A DNA stretch of 64,000 bases from Thiomicrorhabdus sp965603495 (GTDB lineage Bacteria; Pseudomonadota; Gammaproteobacteria; Thiomicrospirales; Thiomicrospiraceae). The DNA lies in NCBI GenBank assembly GCA_965603495.1, contig CBFDDF010000006.1:1-64000 (forward strand), read 5' to 3'. Both the position numbers and the translations under genes were made by a program. Below the pieces are notes generated by a model. It saw only the letters and a list, made by a program, of their open reading frames with translations. It searched no databases and was not told the origin of the DNA. Below, in pieces: positions 16,558 to 25,385 of the stretch; positions within the stretch are counted from its first letter, which is position 1, and each line of letters opens with the position of its first letter.

Positions 16558-16940
16558 ATAAGTCATGATTTGTTCATGGTTGATGAAAATCAATATAAAT
16601 CAATATAAATTAATATAAATCAATTAGATAGTGGTGTCGGCGTTTTAGATAGGTGGCAAATTAAGGTTATGTTAAATAGTGTAGTAGCTGTTAGGCTATT
16701 TTATGGTCTGAAATCACAAAATCCTGTGATGTATAGGTTCATTTAATCAATGCATATTTAATTTGAATAAGGTTAAGGGGATTAAATCATTTTATGAAAG
16801 GTATACTTTTGTTCATAGTGTCCACTAATTTAATAGCTGTTTATTCCCAAAGTATAAGCACCTTTTTAAGTTTAAGGTCTTTTTGATGTGCCAGAAAGTG
16901 GGCCTCTCTGGTCTAATGGAATAAGTAGAGAATTTAAAGA
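16558..16940. other. 383-bp AT-rich gap between rpoH and the REC-EAL gene
   Basis: No gene is seen. It must hold divergent promoters. The rpoH side carries three near-perfect 10-bp tandem repeats (separate entry). The other side has only weak AT-rich boxes. Confidence 0.6.
16591..16620. repeat. Three tandem copies of a 10-bp unit upstream of rpoH
   Basis: CAATATAAAT, CAATATAAAT and TAATATAAAT follow each other, and a further CAAT begins a fourth copy. The period is close to one helical turn and the A/T tracts are in phase, which would curve the DNA. Confidence 0.75.
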
Positions 16941-19262
16941 ATGTCGTTAAAAATTTTGATTATTGATGATGATACTGAGATTACGGATCAATTGTCTGAC
17001 GTGGTTGTGCGTTCAGGTCATCAAGCAACAGTAGAGAATGATTCTAGACAAGTTGAGTCTTTATTATCGACAAGTTTTGATCTGATATTTTTAGATTTGA
17101 GAATGCCTTTCTTAGATGGTATTCAGGTAATGCGTGTTTTATCTCAGAAAAAAGTAAGCGCAGCTTTGGTATTAATGAGTGGATTTGATAAGTCCGTTTT
17201 AAATACCGCGCATGAACTTGCCGAGGCACACGAGCTGAATACCTTGTCACACCTCTCTAAGCCCTTTAGGCTTAATACGATCAAATCTCTAATCACTGAA
17301 GTTGAACAAGCGAAAATTAAGCAGATAAGTAAGCCGATTGCTCAAAGAAACATGAGTTCAGATGAGATTCGTAAGGCATTTGATGAGGATAGAATAGAGG
17401 TTCATTACCAGCCACAAATGGATGTCAAAATGAACCGGGTTGTTGGCCTGGAGGCATTATGCCGTATTCGCGATAGACAGAAAAATTTAATCTATCCTGA
17501 TCAGTTTATCGATGAAGTTGAGCGCTTGGGTTTAATCCATGAGTTAACGTTAGCTGTGGCTATTATCGCCGCCCAGGATTACGCGGAATTGACCGCGCAA
17601 TATCATGGAATGACCCTGTCTATTAATATCTCTACCCGAGATTTAGATGATCTATTTTTTCCTGATGTATTAGAGACTGTTTTTGCTGAACATAAAATAA
17701 ACCCGAACTTAGTCATTATAGAAGTCACTGAAAATGTTCTGCTACAGAACTTAAGTGTCTCTTTGGATGTCCTGGCAAGAATCCGCTTAAAAGGTTTTAA
17801 AATCTCGATTGATGATTTTGGCAAGGGCAGTGCCACGCTCGATAATCTTAAGTACTTTCCGGCTACTGAACTCAAGATTCACAGAGAGTTTATTCAGAGT
17901 ATTGGCGAGAAGGATAAATCACATGTTTTGGTAAAACATACGATGGAGCTGGCACATCAATTAGGTTTAGATGTGGTTGCACAGGGCGTAGAGAGTAAAG
18001 ATGTCGCGGATTGGCTAGTGGGCCATGGTTGTGATCTTATTCAGGGATATTGGTTTAGTAAGCCGCTTCCCAAACCTGCATTATTAGAGTTTTTAAAAGC
18101 AGCCCGTGCTGGGATGGATGTCGATTCAACGTTTAGTAGTCAAGACCATGATGTTTCACTTGACGGGTTGGAAGTAGCCCCTGTCTTGCAGAGTGCGCCT
18201 TCTCAGGTTGATGATGTTGCGGTACTGAATCAAGTCATTATTAGCTCGATACTGCCGTTAACTGGATGCTTTAATTTTATCGGCAACAGCCAATTTTATG
18301 GCATTAATGCGGCATTGAGTGAATATCACGACCAGAAACGAGCCGGTGATATTAAGGTTAAGTTGGAAGTGTTTGATGATAAATCAGATATTAACCTTTA
18401 TATGGACTTGGCAAAGAAACGGGTTTCAGCTAAGAGTTTGGCTTGCTTGGGGGGCGTGTTTACTTTGGGTAATATTAAATGGTTTATTCAGACCGCATTG
18501 GCCATAAATATGGCAGTGATTGGACCGTTTTCGGGCAGTGTTTTATTAAGAGACTCAAAGTGGAAGAACCTATTTAATGTTCGTCCAAGCTATGAAGATG
18601 AGTTGACCTGTATCGCCGAAAACATCAGACTGAAGCAAGGTAAGATTTTGTTAGTGTTTCCAGATAATGCATTTGGTAAGCGGAGTAAAGTAGTCTTGGA
18701 TAAGTTAATTCGGACAGAGCATCTTAGCTATGGTTCAGAGAATCGAAGTCAAAAATTCTTGATTGAATCGATTAATAAATCCAATGCCGCGCATATCGTT
18801 TTTATGGGGGGCACTAAATCATTCGCAGATATCATTAATGAAGTGAATTTAAAACATGTTAGTTTTTACTCAATTTCACTGATTGGATTGGGCTCTCTAG
18901 TTCGTTTTATCAATAACTGTCAGCACAAAGTCGCCATCACGGCACCTATAGCAGATTATCAAGGCAAGCTATCGGCTGCAAAGCAATATCGTAAATATAT
19001 TAAACCGTTCTTAACGGACAGTACGGCAAAATATCGGAATAGTATTAGTTTTGAGTCTTACTTGAACACATTGATATTGTTAAAAGGGCTTGAGAAGTGT
19101 TCGTCCTATAGTAAAACGAATTTGATTCAATCATTAGAAGGGCTGGCAGGTGTTGATATTGGCTTATCTTGTCCGGTGACTTGGGATTCTGACAAACGTC
19201 AATTTCTGCATCAAGTCAATTTACTCCATGATGAGATCCGCCGCGATGGTGGGTTTCACTAA
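16941..19262 (+). CDS. REC-EAL-periplasmic-binding-protein fusion (c-di-GMP phosphodiesterase-like)
   Basis: 773 residues in three parts. Residues 1-125 form a receiver domain (IIDDDTEI, phospho-acceptor in IFLDLRMPFLDG, lysine in SHLSKPF). Residues about 135-385 form an EAL domain with most catalytic landmarks: GLEALCRI, SINIST, IIEVTEN, IDDFGKGSATL, LKIHREF (His replaces the usual Asp of LKID), AQGVES and IQGYWFSKPL. Residues about 420-770 match type-1 periplasmic binding proteins of the branched-chain amino-acid/urea type (ISSILPLTGCFNFIG, GINAALSEYHDQ, GGVFTLGN, AVIGPFSGS, LFNVRPSYEDEL, ILLVFPDNAFG). There is no signal peptide or membrane span, so the ligand-binding fold would be cytoplasmic. 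A bidirectional terminator follows. Confidence 0.88.
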   Translation: MSLKILIIDDDTEITDQLSDVVVRSGHQATVENDSRQVESLLSTSFDLIFLDLRMPFLDGIQVMRVLSQKKVSAALVLMSGFDKSVLNTAHELAEAHELNTLSHLSKPFRLNTIKSLITEVEQAKIKQISKPIAQRNMSSDEIRKAFDEDRIEVHYQPQMDVKMNRVVGLEALCRIRDRQKNLIYPDQFIDEVERLGLIHELTLAVAIIAAQDYAELTAQYHGMTLSINISTRDLDDLFFPDVLETVFAEHKINPNLVIIEVTENVLLQNLSVSLDVLARIRLKGFKISIDDFGKGSATLDNLKYFPATELKIHREFIQSIGEKDKSHVLVKHTMELAHQLGLDVVAQGVESKDVADWLVGHGCDLIQGYWFSKPLPKPALLEFLKAARAGMDVDSTFSSQDHDVSLDGLEVAPVLQSAPSQVDDVAVLNQVIISSILPLTGCFNFIGNSQFYGINAALSEYHDQKRAGDIKVKLEVFDDKSDINLYMDLAKKRVSAKSLACLGGVFTLGNIKWFIQTALAINMAVIGPFSGSVLLRDSKWKNLFNVRPSYEDELTCIAENIRLKQGKILLVFPDNAFGKRSKVVLDKLIRTEHLSYGSENRSQKFLIESINKSNAAHIVFMGGTKSFADIINEVNLKHVSFYSISLIGLGSLVRFINNCQHKVAITAPIADYQGKLSAAKQYRKYIKPFLTDSTAKYRNSISFESYLNTLILLKGLEKCSSYSKTNLIQSLEGLAGVDIGLSCPVTWDSDKRQFLHQVNLLHDEIRRDGGFH

Positions 19263-19263
19263 A

Positions 19264-19296
19264 CCAAAAAAAGCCGAAAAAATTCTCGGCTTTTGG
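19264..19296. terminator. Bidirectional terminator between the REC-EAL gene and fliS
   Basis: CCAAAA and GCCGA pair with TCGGC and TTTTGG; A-runs and T-runs flank the stem on both strands, which fits the convergent genes. Confidence 0.85.
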
Positions 19297-19332
19297 CAAT
19301 GGTATTACAATTTTTGTGCTTGAACGCTGTGA

Positions 19333-19767
19333 TTAAGCGTTGCTTGGTAGCTGACCTGTTTGTTGCATCATTTCCACCCAAGCATCACGTAGTTCTGTCA
19401 GGATTTCAACCGCACTGTCTAGGTAGAAAGCGTCTTTTTCAAAAACGGCTTCTTGAATGCTTTGATCCGCATAACGGTAAAGCTCTTCTAAATCAAATGC
19501 CAGTGGAGTATCTTCTGTAAACGCCAGACGATCACGTAACGCATCTAAAATAGTCGTCATACGCCCTAGGTGAAAGCCTTTCTCAACCAACGCTTGGCTC
19601 TGATGGCAAACTTTAGCCATATTGCCTTTGTCAACTGCACCTTGTAACAACAATAGAATGGTTTTACGCGGATTTTCTTTTAAGCTATCTTCCGCTTCTT
19701 GGTTTCTTTTGTACTCTTCAAGAATCGGTGCTGTTACATCTGCAGCTGCTGTATTATTTAAAGTCAT
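19333..19767 (-). CDS. fliS: FliS, flagellin export chaperone
   Basis: 144 residues, mostly helical. ENPRKTILLLLQGAVDKGNMAKVCHQSQALVEKGFHLGRMTTILDALRDRLAF and ELYRYADQSIQEAVFEKDAFYLDSAVEILTELRDAWVEMM match the FliS core. FliS binds the flagellin C-terminus in the cytoplasm and prevents early polymerisation before export. The first 25 residues differ from common FliS. The gene stands alone, with neither fliD nor fliC next to it, facing a bidirectional terminator. Confidence 0.85.
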   Translation of the reverse strand: MTLNNTAAADVTAPILEEYKRNQEAEDSLKENPRKTILLLLQGAVDKGNMAKVCHQSQALVEKGFHLGRMTTILDALRDRLAFTEDTPLAFDLEELYRYADQSIQEAVFEKDAFYLDSAVEILTELRDAWVEMMQQTGQLPSNA

Positions 19768-20132
19768 GTTAGGTTCCCCTATGTATTTAGCAATTTATGT
19801 GTGTTTAGCAAGCTTTAATTTTTTTGAATCTATATAGGTGTTGAAACTGATTCATAAAAAATTAAAGTTTTTCCTTTGCTGAACGTATAGCATAAGCCGT
19901 GCCAGTTTTTATGGAGGGGTTTTTGACTTGGGAGCGGTTTGGCGTTGAAAGGATAAGGAGGGTTAGGAGTTAACCCATTGATAAATAATGAGTTGCCAGG
20001 CCTGGTTGTTTTGTTGTTGTTCGGGTGAGTCTGATGGTAAACAACCTTTAAACTGACCAAAGCTGATCCGCTTAAAAGTGTTTGGGAAGTGTTTTAAGTC
20101 AATTAATAAACAGTGATTGTCAGGCCATTTTC
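19768..20132. other. 365-bp gap upstream of fliS, downstream of purT
   Basis: No convincing gene. It should contain the fliS promoter. It also holds one copy of the AGGCCT palindrome at 19995-20006. A 76-codon open frame on the minus strand (19830-20060) shows no recognisable protein features. Confidence 0.6.
19995..20006. repeat. GCCAGGCCTGGT palindrome copy
   Basis: A 10-bp perfect core CCAGGCCTGG; the outer pair is G/T rather than A/T. Intergenic between purT and fliS. Confidence 0.6.
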
Positions 20133-21323
20133 TTAAAAAGTCACTTTAATGGCTGCGGCCACTTTATTGGCTTTATCAACGGCTTCTTCAATGCTGTCGG
20201 CACGGGCAATAGCGACGCCCATACGGCGACGACCGTCAATTTCTGGTTTACCAAACAGGCGAATTTGCGTGTCAGGTAATGACAGCGCTTCGGTTAAGTT
20301 TGAAAACGCAGTTTTAGTCGACTTGCCGGTCGGCAAAATCACGCTAGATGCTGAAGGGCCATGCAGTCTAATATTTGGAATCGGCAAACCTAAGATGGCG
20401 CGCGCATGCAAAGCAAACTCAGAGAGGTCTTGTGACATTAAAGTCACCAGGCCAGTGTCATGTGGTCGAGGCGAGACTTCACTAAAGTAAACATTGTCGC
20501 CTTTAATGAACAGCTCTACACCAAATAAACCACGTCCAGTTTCACCACATAAGTTATCGGTGACTTTACGGGCGATGTCTTGCGACGTTGTAATCGCCGC
20601 GGCACTCATGGCTTGAGGTTGCCATGATTGGCGGTAATCACCATCTTCTTGATGATGACCAATGGGCTCACAGAAACTAATGCCTTGTTCGTGGCGAACG
20701 GTTAATAAGGTGATTTCATAATCAAAGTCGACAAATCCTTCAATAATGACACGCCCTTTACCAGCACGCCCGCCTTCTTGTGCATATGACCAGGCCTGGT
20801 CAATATCTGCGGCAGTTTTAATGACGCTCTGACCTTTACCAGATGAACTCATAATCGGTTTAACGACACAAGGCATGCCGATACGACTAATCGCGGCTTC
20901 AAAATCCAGTTTGGTATCCACAAATTCATAAGGCGAGGTTGGGATGCCTAATGCTTCTGCAGCTAAACGACGAATACCTTCACGATTCATTGTCAATTGC
21001 GTGGCGCGCGCAGTTGGTATTATTTTGACACCTTCGTTCTCTAGCTCAGCTAAAGTGTCGGTTGCAATCGCCTCAATTTCTGGCACAACCATGTGCGGTT
21101 TTTCTAACTCAATAACTCTTCTTAACGCCGCGCCATCTAGCATGTCAACTACGTGGCTGCGGTCTGCAACCTGCATTGCTGGGGCATTTGGATAGCGATC
21201 CACAGCAATGACTTCTACGCCTAAACGTTGTAGTTCAATGGCAACTTCTTTGCCTAATTCGCCTGCCCCACAGAGCAATACACGGACGGCGGTAGATGAA
21301 AATGGTGTACCAATGCTAAACAT
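20133..21323 (-). CDS. purT: PurT, formate-dependent GAR transformylase
   Basis: 396 residues, the usual PurT length. The N-terminal nucleotide-binding motif is VLLCGAGELGKEVAIELQRLGVEVIAVDRYPNAPAMQVA, followed by PEIEAIATDTL, the ATP-grasp part PCVVKPIMSSSGKGQSVI and RVIIEGFVDFDYEITLLTVR, and GLFGVELFIKGDNVYFSEVSPRPHDTGLVTL. It makes formyl-GAR from GAR, formate and ATP in purine synthesis and needs no folate. It is monocistronic. The coding region contains the palindrome copy at 20789-20800. Confidence 0.96.
   Translation of the reverse strand: MFSIGTPFSSTAVRVLLCGAGELGKEVAIELQRLGVEVIAVDRYPNAPAMQVADRSHVVDMLDGAALRRVIELEKPHMVVPEIEAIATDTLAELENEGVKIIPTARATQLTMNREGIRRLAAEALGIPTSPYEFVDTKLDFEAAISRIGMPCVVKPIMSSSGKGQSVIKTAADIDQAWSYAQEGGRAGKGRVIIEGFVDFDYEITLLTVRHEQGISFCEPIGHHQEDGDYRQSWQPQAMSAAAITTSQDIARKVTDNLCGETGRGLFGVELFIKGDNVYFSEVSPRPHDTGLVTLMSQDLSEFALHARAILGLPIPNIRLHGPSASSVILPTGKSTKTAFSNLTEALSLPDTQIRLFGKPEIDGRRRMGVAIARADSIEEAVDKANKVAAAIKVTF
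20789..20800. repeat. ACCAGGCCTGGT palindrome copy (inside purT)
   Basis: Perfect 12-bp palindrome, extended to 14 bp (GACC...GGTC), within the purT reading frame. Confidence 0.75.
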
Positions 21324-21541
21324 GGCATCTCCTTTGCTATAGGTAGTTTAGAAATTTAAAGGGTCAGGGTATCGACCGTTTAAATAAGAACTTGAGTCAT
21401 TATCGTTAAAAATATCAAAAGACGGTAATGAACAGGGCTTAACCTGAAGACTCGCTGAAATTGCCAATTATTATACGGTATTTCAGGTTTTAAATGAGCT
21501 CCTCCCGTTAAGTCTCCCCAGTAAGGTAAGAGGTTATCAGC

Positions 21542-23086
21542 ATGTTAGAGTTAAAAGACACCGTACAAGAGCCCGCTACAAAAAATGTTACTTTGCCAGA
21601 AGTAGAACGTTTTTTGCAGACGGATCGCTCTAGAACTCAAACCATGATTGAGAGAAGCCCCCAGTCAGCAGGGTTCAGTGTCAAAAAAATACTCCGTGTG
21701 TTGCAAGATCGCTTTTCTCATACAGGTGATATTCCGCATGAGATTGAAGAAATGGTGGAAGCACAAGTGCAGATGCGTACTCGTGACCTGTTTCGTCAAG
21801 CCAATTACGACGCCTTAACTCACTTACCAAACCGAGCTTATTTTCACAGCACTCTTGAACAGTTGGTAATGAATGCCAAGGATAACAGCACTGAATTTAC
21901 CTTACTATTTCTAGATTTAGACGGCTTCAAAAACGTTAACGATACTTTAGGGCATCACTCTGGCGACGAGTTATTAAGAAATGTGAGCGCACGTTTAATC
22001 TCAGCGGTACGTGAAGGCGATATCGTCAGCCGTTTGGGCGGTGACGAGTTTGTTATTTTGTTAGCTGGCCTGTCTGACCGTGAAATGACTGAAAAAATCT
22101 GTGATCGCATTATTAATGAAGTCAGCCGTCCTTATTGGATTGATAAAAATGACATCGCAATTTCTACCAGTATCGGTGTGGCACGCTATCCCGTGGACGC
22201 TAAAAGCTCTTCAGAGTTGATTGAGAATTCTGATAAAGCGCTTTATGCCTCTAAATCAAGTGGCCGTAGCACTTACCGATTTTATGCGGATGTGGTTGCT
22301 CAAGCCGAAGTTTTAGACACTGATTTAAGTATTTCGCTTGAAGCAGCGATTAAATCTGCAGAGATTCAAGTGTGTTTTGAACCGCAAATTGACCTCGTAA
22401 GCCAAAAAATTGTGGGCGCAAGTGTAACGGCCATCTGGCATGATGATTCCCTTGAAAATCCTTACCTAGCAGGTTGGATGGAATCTTTGAACCAAAGTGG
22501 TTGGGCAGGTTCCGTCGGTTCATGGTTGATTGACAGTGGCTTGTTCTATCTGCAGCAGTGGCAAGAAGTGAATGATGAATTGGTGATTTCAATTCCGGTG
22601 ATGGAAAGTATTTGGAAAACTGAAAATATGGTGGAATTTATGCACCATCGTTTAGCATCTTTTAATGTCAAAGCATCGCAAGTGCAGTTGGAATTTTCTT
22701 TACTGGCGATTACCGAAGCAGGTTTACAAAATACCTTACATGATTTGAGTGAAGCGGGTTATCAGATTACTTTGACGGAAGTCGGTAAAGTGCCTTTAGA
22801 TATTGCACAGTTAATGAACTTGAATTTACAAGAAATTAAATTAGACCGCGTTTGGTTGCAAGAAGCCCTTGTGACAGAGAATGGTCAGAAATGGTTGAAG
22901 GCAGTGATTCAAATGGCGAAAGTATTGGATGTCTGCGTGATTGCTACGGGGATTGAAAGTCCTGCGCAAGCTAAAGTGCTTTTAGAAATGGGCTGTTTGA
23001 TGGGGCAAGGCAGTGCTTGGGCGCAGCCTTTAGATGCCAAAGCATATTATCAATCTATTACAGCGCAACTGCCGGTGTTGCACTAA
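21542..23086 (+). CDS. GGDEF diguanylate cyclase with degenerate EAL domain
   Basis: 514 residues. A helical N-terminus (1-90) shows no known sensor and no membrane span. The GGDEF domain (about 95-255) carries DALTHLPNRAYF, LLFLDLDGFKNVNDTLGH and SRLGGDEFVILLAGL, so the active-site GGDEF is intact, and SIGVARYP follows. The EAL domain (about 265-510) is degraded: the EAL position reads GASVTAIW and most metal-binding acidic residues are missing, though VIATGIES and MGQGSAWAQPL keep the fold. It should make c-di-GMP; the EAL half may be a regulatory or binding domain. An intrinsic terminator follows at 23157. Confidence 0.88.
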   Translation: MLELKDTVQEPATKNVTLPEVERFLQTDRSRTQTMIERSPQSAGFSVKKILRVLQDRFSHTGDIPHEIEEMVEAQVQMRTRDLFRQANYDALTHLPNRAYFHSTLEQLVMNAKDNSTEFTLLFLDLDGFKNVNDTLGHHSGDELLRNVSARLISAVREGDIVSRLGGDEFVILLAGLSDREMTEKICDRIINEVSRPYWIDKNDIAISTSIGVARYPVDAKSSSELIENSDKALYASKSSGRSTYRFYADVVAQAEVLDTDLSISLEAAIKSAEIQVCFEPQIDLVSQKIVGASVTAIWHDDSLENPYLAGWMESLNQSGWAGSVGSWLIDSGLFYLQQWQEVNDELVISIPVMESIWKTENMVEFMHHRLASFNVKASQVQLEFSLLAITEAGLQNTLHDLSEAGYQITLTEVGKVPLDIAQLMNLNLQEIKLDRVWLQEALVTENGQKWLKAVIQMAKVLDVCVIATGIESPAQAKVLLEMGCLMGQGSAWAQPLDAKAYYQSITAQLPVLH

Positions 23087-23156
23087 GGGTTTTTGTTGCA
23101 AGGGTGTTATGGAGAAACCATCAGCCTCTAAGCCGTGTAATGCTTTTATTAAATTG

Positions 23157-23180
23157 CCCAACCAATGTGTTGGGTTTTTT
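23157..23180 (+). terminator. Terminator after the GGDEF gene
   Basis: CCCAAC-CAATGT-GTTGGG followed by six T. Confidence 0.88.
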
Positions 23181-23324
23181 AGTTTTTGGGGTTATTAAAA
23201 TGGCTTTTTATATGATTGACCAGGCTATTTTATTTTCGCGGGTTTAGTATTTGTTTTGTACAATCAATAGCAGCTATATTGGCTTATTACTCAATTGCTT
23301 TAAAGCAAAGATAAGGGGGTTGCT

Positions 23325-23933
23325 ATCAAATTCTTATGGATTCTTATTTTTGGTTTGGTCTTACTGTGGTCAGGTTTTCACCCTAAAGATCAGCCCACTT
23401 GGTTTTTAGAGGTTTTTCCTGCGCTAGTCGGTCTGGTGGTTTTAGCTTGGACTTATCGCAGTTTTCGCTTAACACCGCTACTATACTTCTTGATCTTAGT
23501 GCATGGCATTATCTTAATGGTCGGTGGGCACTATACCTATGCCGAAGTACCGCTGTTTGATTGGTTGGCAGAGTTGTTTGATTGGTCGCGCAATAACTAC
23601 GATAAGTTCGGTCATTTGGCCCAAGGTTTTGTGCCCGCCATGATCGCTCGAGAATTGATTTTGCGAAAACGAATTGTGCAGGGGGCTGCTTGGCAGAACT
23701 TTTTCATAATCACATTCTGCTTAGCTTTAAGTGCTTTTTATGAAATGATGGAGTGGTGGGTTGCATTGGTTTCAGAAGAAGCGGCTGAAGCCTTCTTAGG
23801 CACGCAGGGTTATGTCTGGGATACTCAGTCCGATATGTTGTATGCGTTAGTCGGTGCACTGTTGGCTCTGGGGTTGTTGAGAAAGTTACACGATTCTCAA
23901 TTAGCCGAGCTGAAGTCTGAGGCCGAAAGCTAA
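23325..23933 (+). CDS. DUF2238/YjdF-like inner-membrane protein, probable non-canonical start
   Basis: About 203 residues with five or six membrane spans. The conserved block is VPLFDWLAELFDWSRNNYDKFGHLAQGFVPAMIARE, followed by SAFYEMMEWWVALVSEEAAEAFLGTQGYVWDTQSDMLYALVGALLALGL, both typical of DUF2238 (E. coli YjdF). Function is unknown. The only canonical in-frame start is TTG at 23355, which has no ribosome site and cuts the first membrane helix. ATC at 23325 is followed by a full first helix (KFLWILIFGLVLLWSGF) and lies five bases after AAGGGGG. ATC start is therefore proposed; a substitution of an original ATG is the simple explanation. Confidence 0.72.
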   Translation: MKFLWILIFGLVLLWSGFHPKDQPTWFLEVFPALVGLVVLAWTYRSFRLTPLLYFLILVHGIILMVGGHYTYAEVPLFDWLAELFDWSRNNYDKFGHLAQGFVPAMIARELILRKRIVQGAAWQNFFIITFCLALSAFYEMMEWWVALVSEEAAEAFLGTQGYVWDTQSDMLYALVGALLALGLLRKLHDSQLAELKSEAES

Positions 23934-24063
23934 AGAAGGTCTGGTTGGTAAAGTTAGGTTCACTTGGCAGAAGTCAGTATAAGCCACCATAATTGGGTAT
24001 CTGTCAGCATAACAAAGTATCATGAACGGTTACGATTAAACAGCAAGTCACATAAGGGACCGT

Positions 24064-24564
24064 ATGCAAACAACAGAAAAAACAGAGATTGGGCATCCCG
24101 AATATGCGGGTTTTTGGATCAGAGTGATGTCGGCAATGATTGATAGTGTGCTTATTATGATCATCACCTTGCCAATCACCACGGCGATTTACGGTGAAGT
24201 GCCGAAGGATGGTTACACTTACTTGTTAGGCGGTTGGGATTTTGTCATTAATTATGTTTTTCCGGCAATTGCCGTCATCGGTTTTTGGATAGTTAAATCG
24301 GCGACGCCCGGAAAATTGTTCAATAAACTCACTATCGTCGATGCCAAGACCGGCGGTAAACCTTCAGTAGGCCAGTTTATTGTGCGCTACTTAGGGTATT
24401 TTGTCTCGATTATTCCCTTGTGTGCCGGGCTTATTTGGGTGGGAATCGATGAGCGTAAACAAGGTTGGCACGACAAGCTTGCCGGAACGTTGGTGTTAAG
24501 AGACAAAGCAACTGATATTGATGTGAGCTCTATTGTTGAAGATCAAAAGGTTAATGGTTCGTAG
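24064..24564 (+). CDS. RDD-family membrane protein
   Basis: 166 residues. The RDD pattern is YAGFWIRVMSAMIDSVLIMIITLPI at the start (Arg and Asp in the first helix) and the closing WVGIDERKQGWHDKLAGTLVL. Three membrane spans are visible (residues about 22-42, 65-85 and 105-125), and the conserved ATPGKLFNKLTIVDAKTG loop lies between the second and third. RDD proteins are small inner-membrane proteins, some implicated in ion transport. It is monocistronic, facing mtnN across a shared bidirectional terminator. Confidence 0.85.
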   Translation: MQTTEKTEIGHPEYAGFWIRVMSAMIDSVLIMIITLPITTAIYGEVPKDGYTYLLGGWDFVINYVFPAIAVIGFWIVKSATPGKLFNKLTIVDAKTGGKPSVGQFIVRYLGYFVSIIPLCAGLIWVGIDERKQGWHDKLAGTLVLRDKATDIDVSSIVEDQKVNGS

Positions 24565-24585
24565 AATATTAGTTGTAGATTTAAG

Positions 24586-24603
24586 CTTACCAGGCCTGGT
24601 AAG
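24586..24603. repeat. Longest copy of the ACCAGGCCTGGT palindrome (18 bp)
   Basis: CTTACCAGGCCTGGTAAG is a perfect 18-bp palindrome between the RDD gene and the mtnN terminator, with further partial symmetry outside it. Confidence 0.8.
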
Positions 24604-24630
24604 TTTAAATTAAGCTCATTCTTGAGCAAC

Positions 24631-24658
24631 AAAAAAAAGCCCGCAATGCGGGCTTTTT
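24631..24658. terminator. Bidirectional terminator between the RDD gene and mtnN
   Basis: AAAAAGCCCGCA-ATGCGGGCTTTTT, a strong GC stem with A-run and T-run, between convergent genes. Confidence 0.92.
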
Positions 24659-24683
24659 AATGTCGGCACAGAAGAAATTGTGT

Positions 24684-25385
24684 TTAGGTGGCTTCTAGCT
24701 TAGCAAGCATGCCTAAAATGACTTTAGCCGAGTGCGTTGCCGCTTGTTCTAAATACTTTTCAAAGGTGACCGCATTCTCTTTACCCGCGATATCCGACAA
24801 GGAACGGATAATGACGAACGGCATGTCAAAGCTATGGCAGACTTGCGCCACGGCAGCCGCTTCCATCTCGCAGGCAATCATCTCAGGAAAGTTTTTGCGG
24901 GTGTTGGCCACATCTTCAGGTTGATGCATAAAGCGGTCGGCAGTGGCGATTAAACCGTGCATATGAACTACTTCTTGCAGTGCTTCGATACTTGCTTGCG
25001 CCGCTTCAACTAGTTTACTATCCGGCAAGAAACATGAGGGCATGCCTGGAATTTGACCGAGGTCATAACCAAAAGGTGTGACATCGACATCGTGATGGCA
25101 AACCGAACTACTGATGACAATGTCACCGACGTTTAAATCGGTATGAAACCCGCCTGCAGAGCCTGTGTTTATGACATAGTCAGGCTGATACAGTTGAATT
25201 AATAAGGTCGTGCTAATCGCCGCATTTACCTTGCCAATGCCTGAGCGCAACAGCGCGACATCTACTTGACCAATTTTCCCAGAATAGTATTCAAACCCAG
25301 CATGAGTGGTCGTGGTTAAATTGGTTAACTTGCTTCTTAGTAAGGTAACTTCTTCTTCCATGGCACCAATAATGGCTATTTTCAT
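24684..25385 (-). CDS. mtnN: MtnN, 5'-methylthioadenosine/S-adenosylhomocysteine nucleosidase
   Basis: 233 residues, family length. MKIAIIGAMEEEVTLLRSKL at the start, LLRSGIGKVNAAISTTLLI, GSAGGFHTDLNVGDIVISSSVCHHDVDVTPFGY, MIACEMEAAAVAQVCHSF and IIRSLSDIAGKEN (catalytic Asp) are diagnostic. It cleaves adenine from SAH and MTA in the cytoplasm, yielding the S-ribosylhomocysteine that LuxS uses. Its ATG overlaps the luxS stop by four bases, so the two enzymes are made together. Confidence 0.96.
   Translation of the reverse strand: MKIAIIGAMEEEVTLLRSKLTNLTTTTHAGFEYYSGKIGQVDVALLRSGIGKVNAAISTTLLIQLYQPDYVINTGSAGGFHTDLNVGDIVISSSVCHHDVDVTPFGYDLGQIPGMPSCFLPDSKLVEAAQASIEALQEVVHMHGLIATADRFMHQPEDVANTRKNFPEMIACEMEAAAVAQVCHSFDMPFVIIRSLSDIAGKENAVTFEKYLEQAATHSAKVILGMLAKLEAT

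Noticed and set aside
19830..20060. 76-codon minus-strand open frame before fliS
   Set aside because: Low-complexity composition, no ribosome site and no protein-like features.
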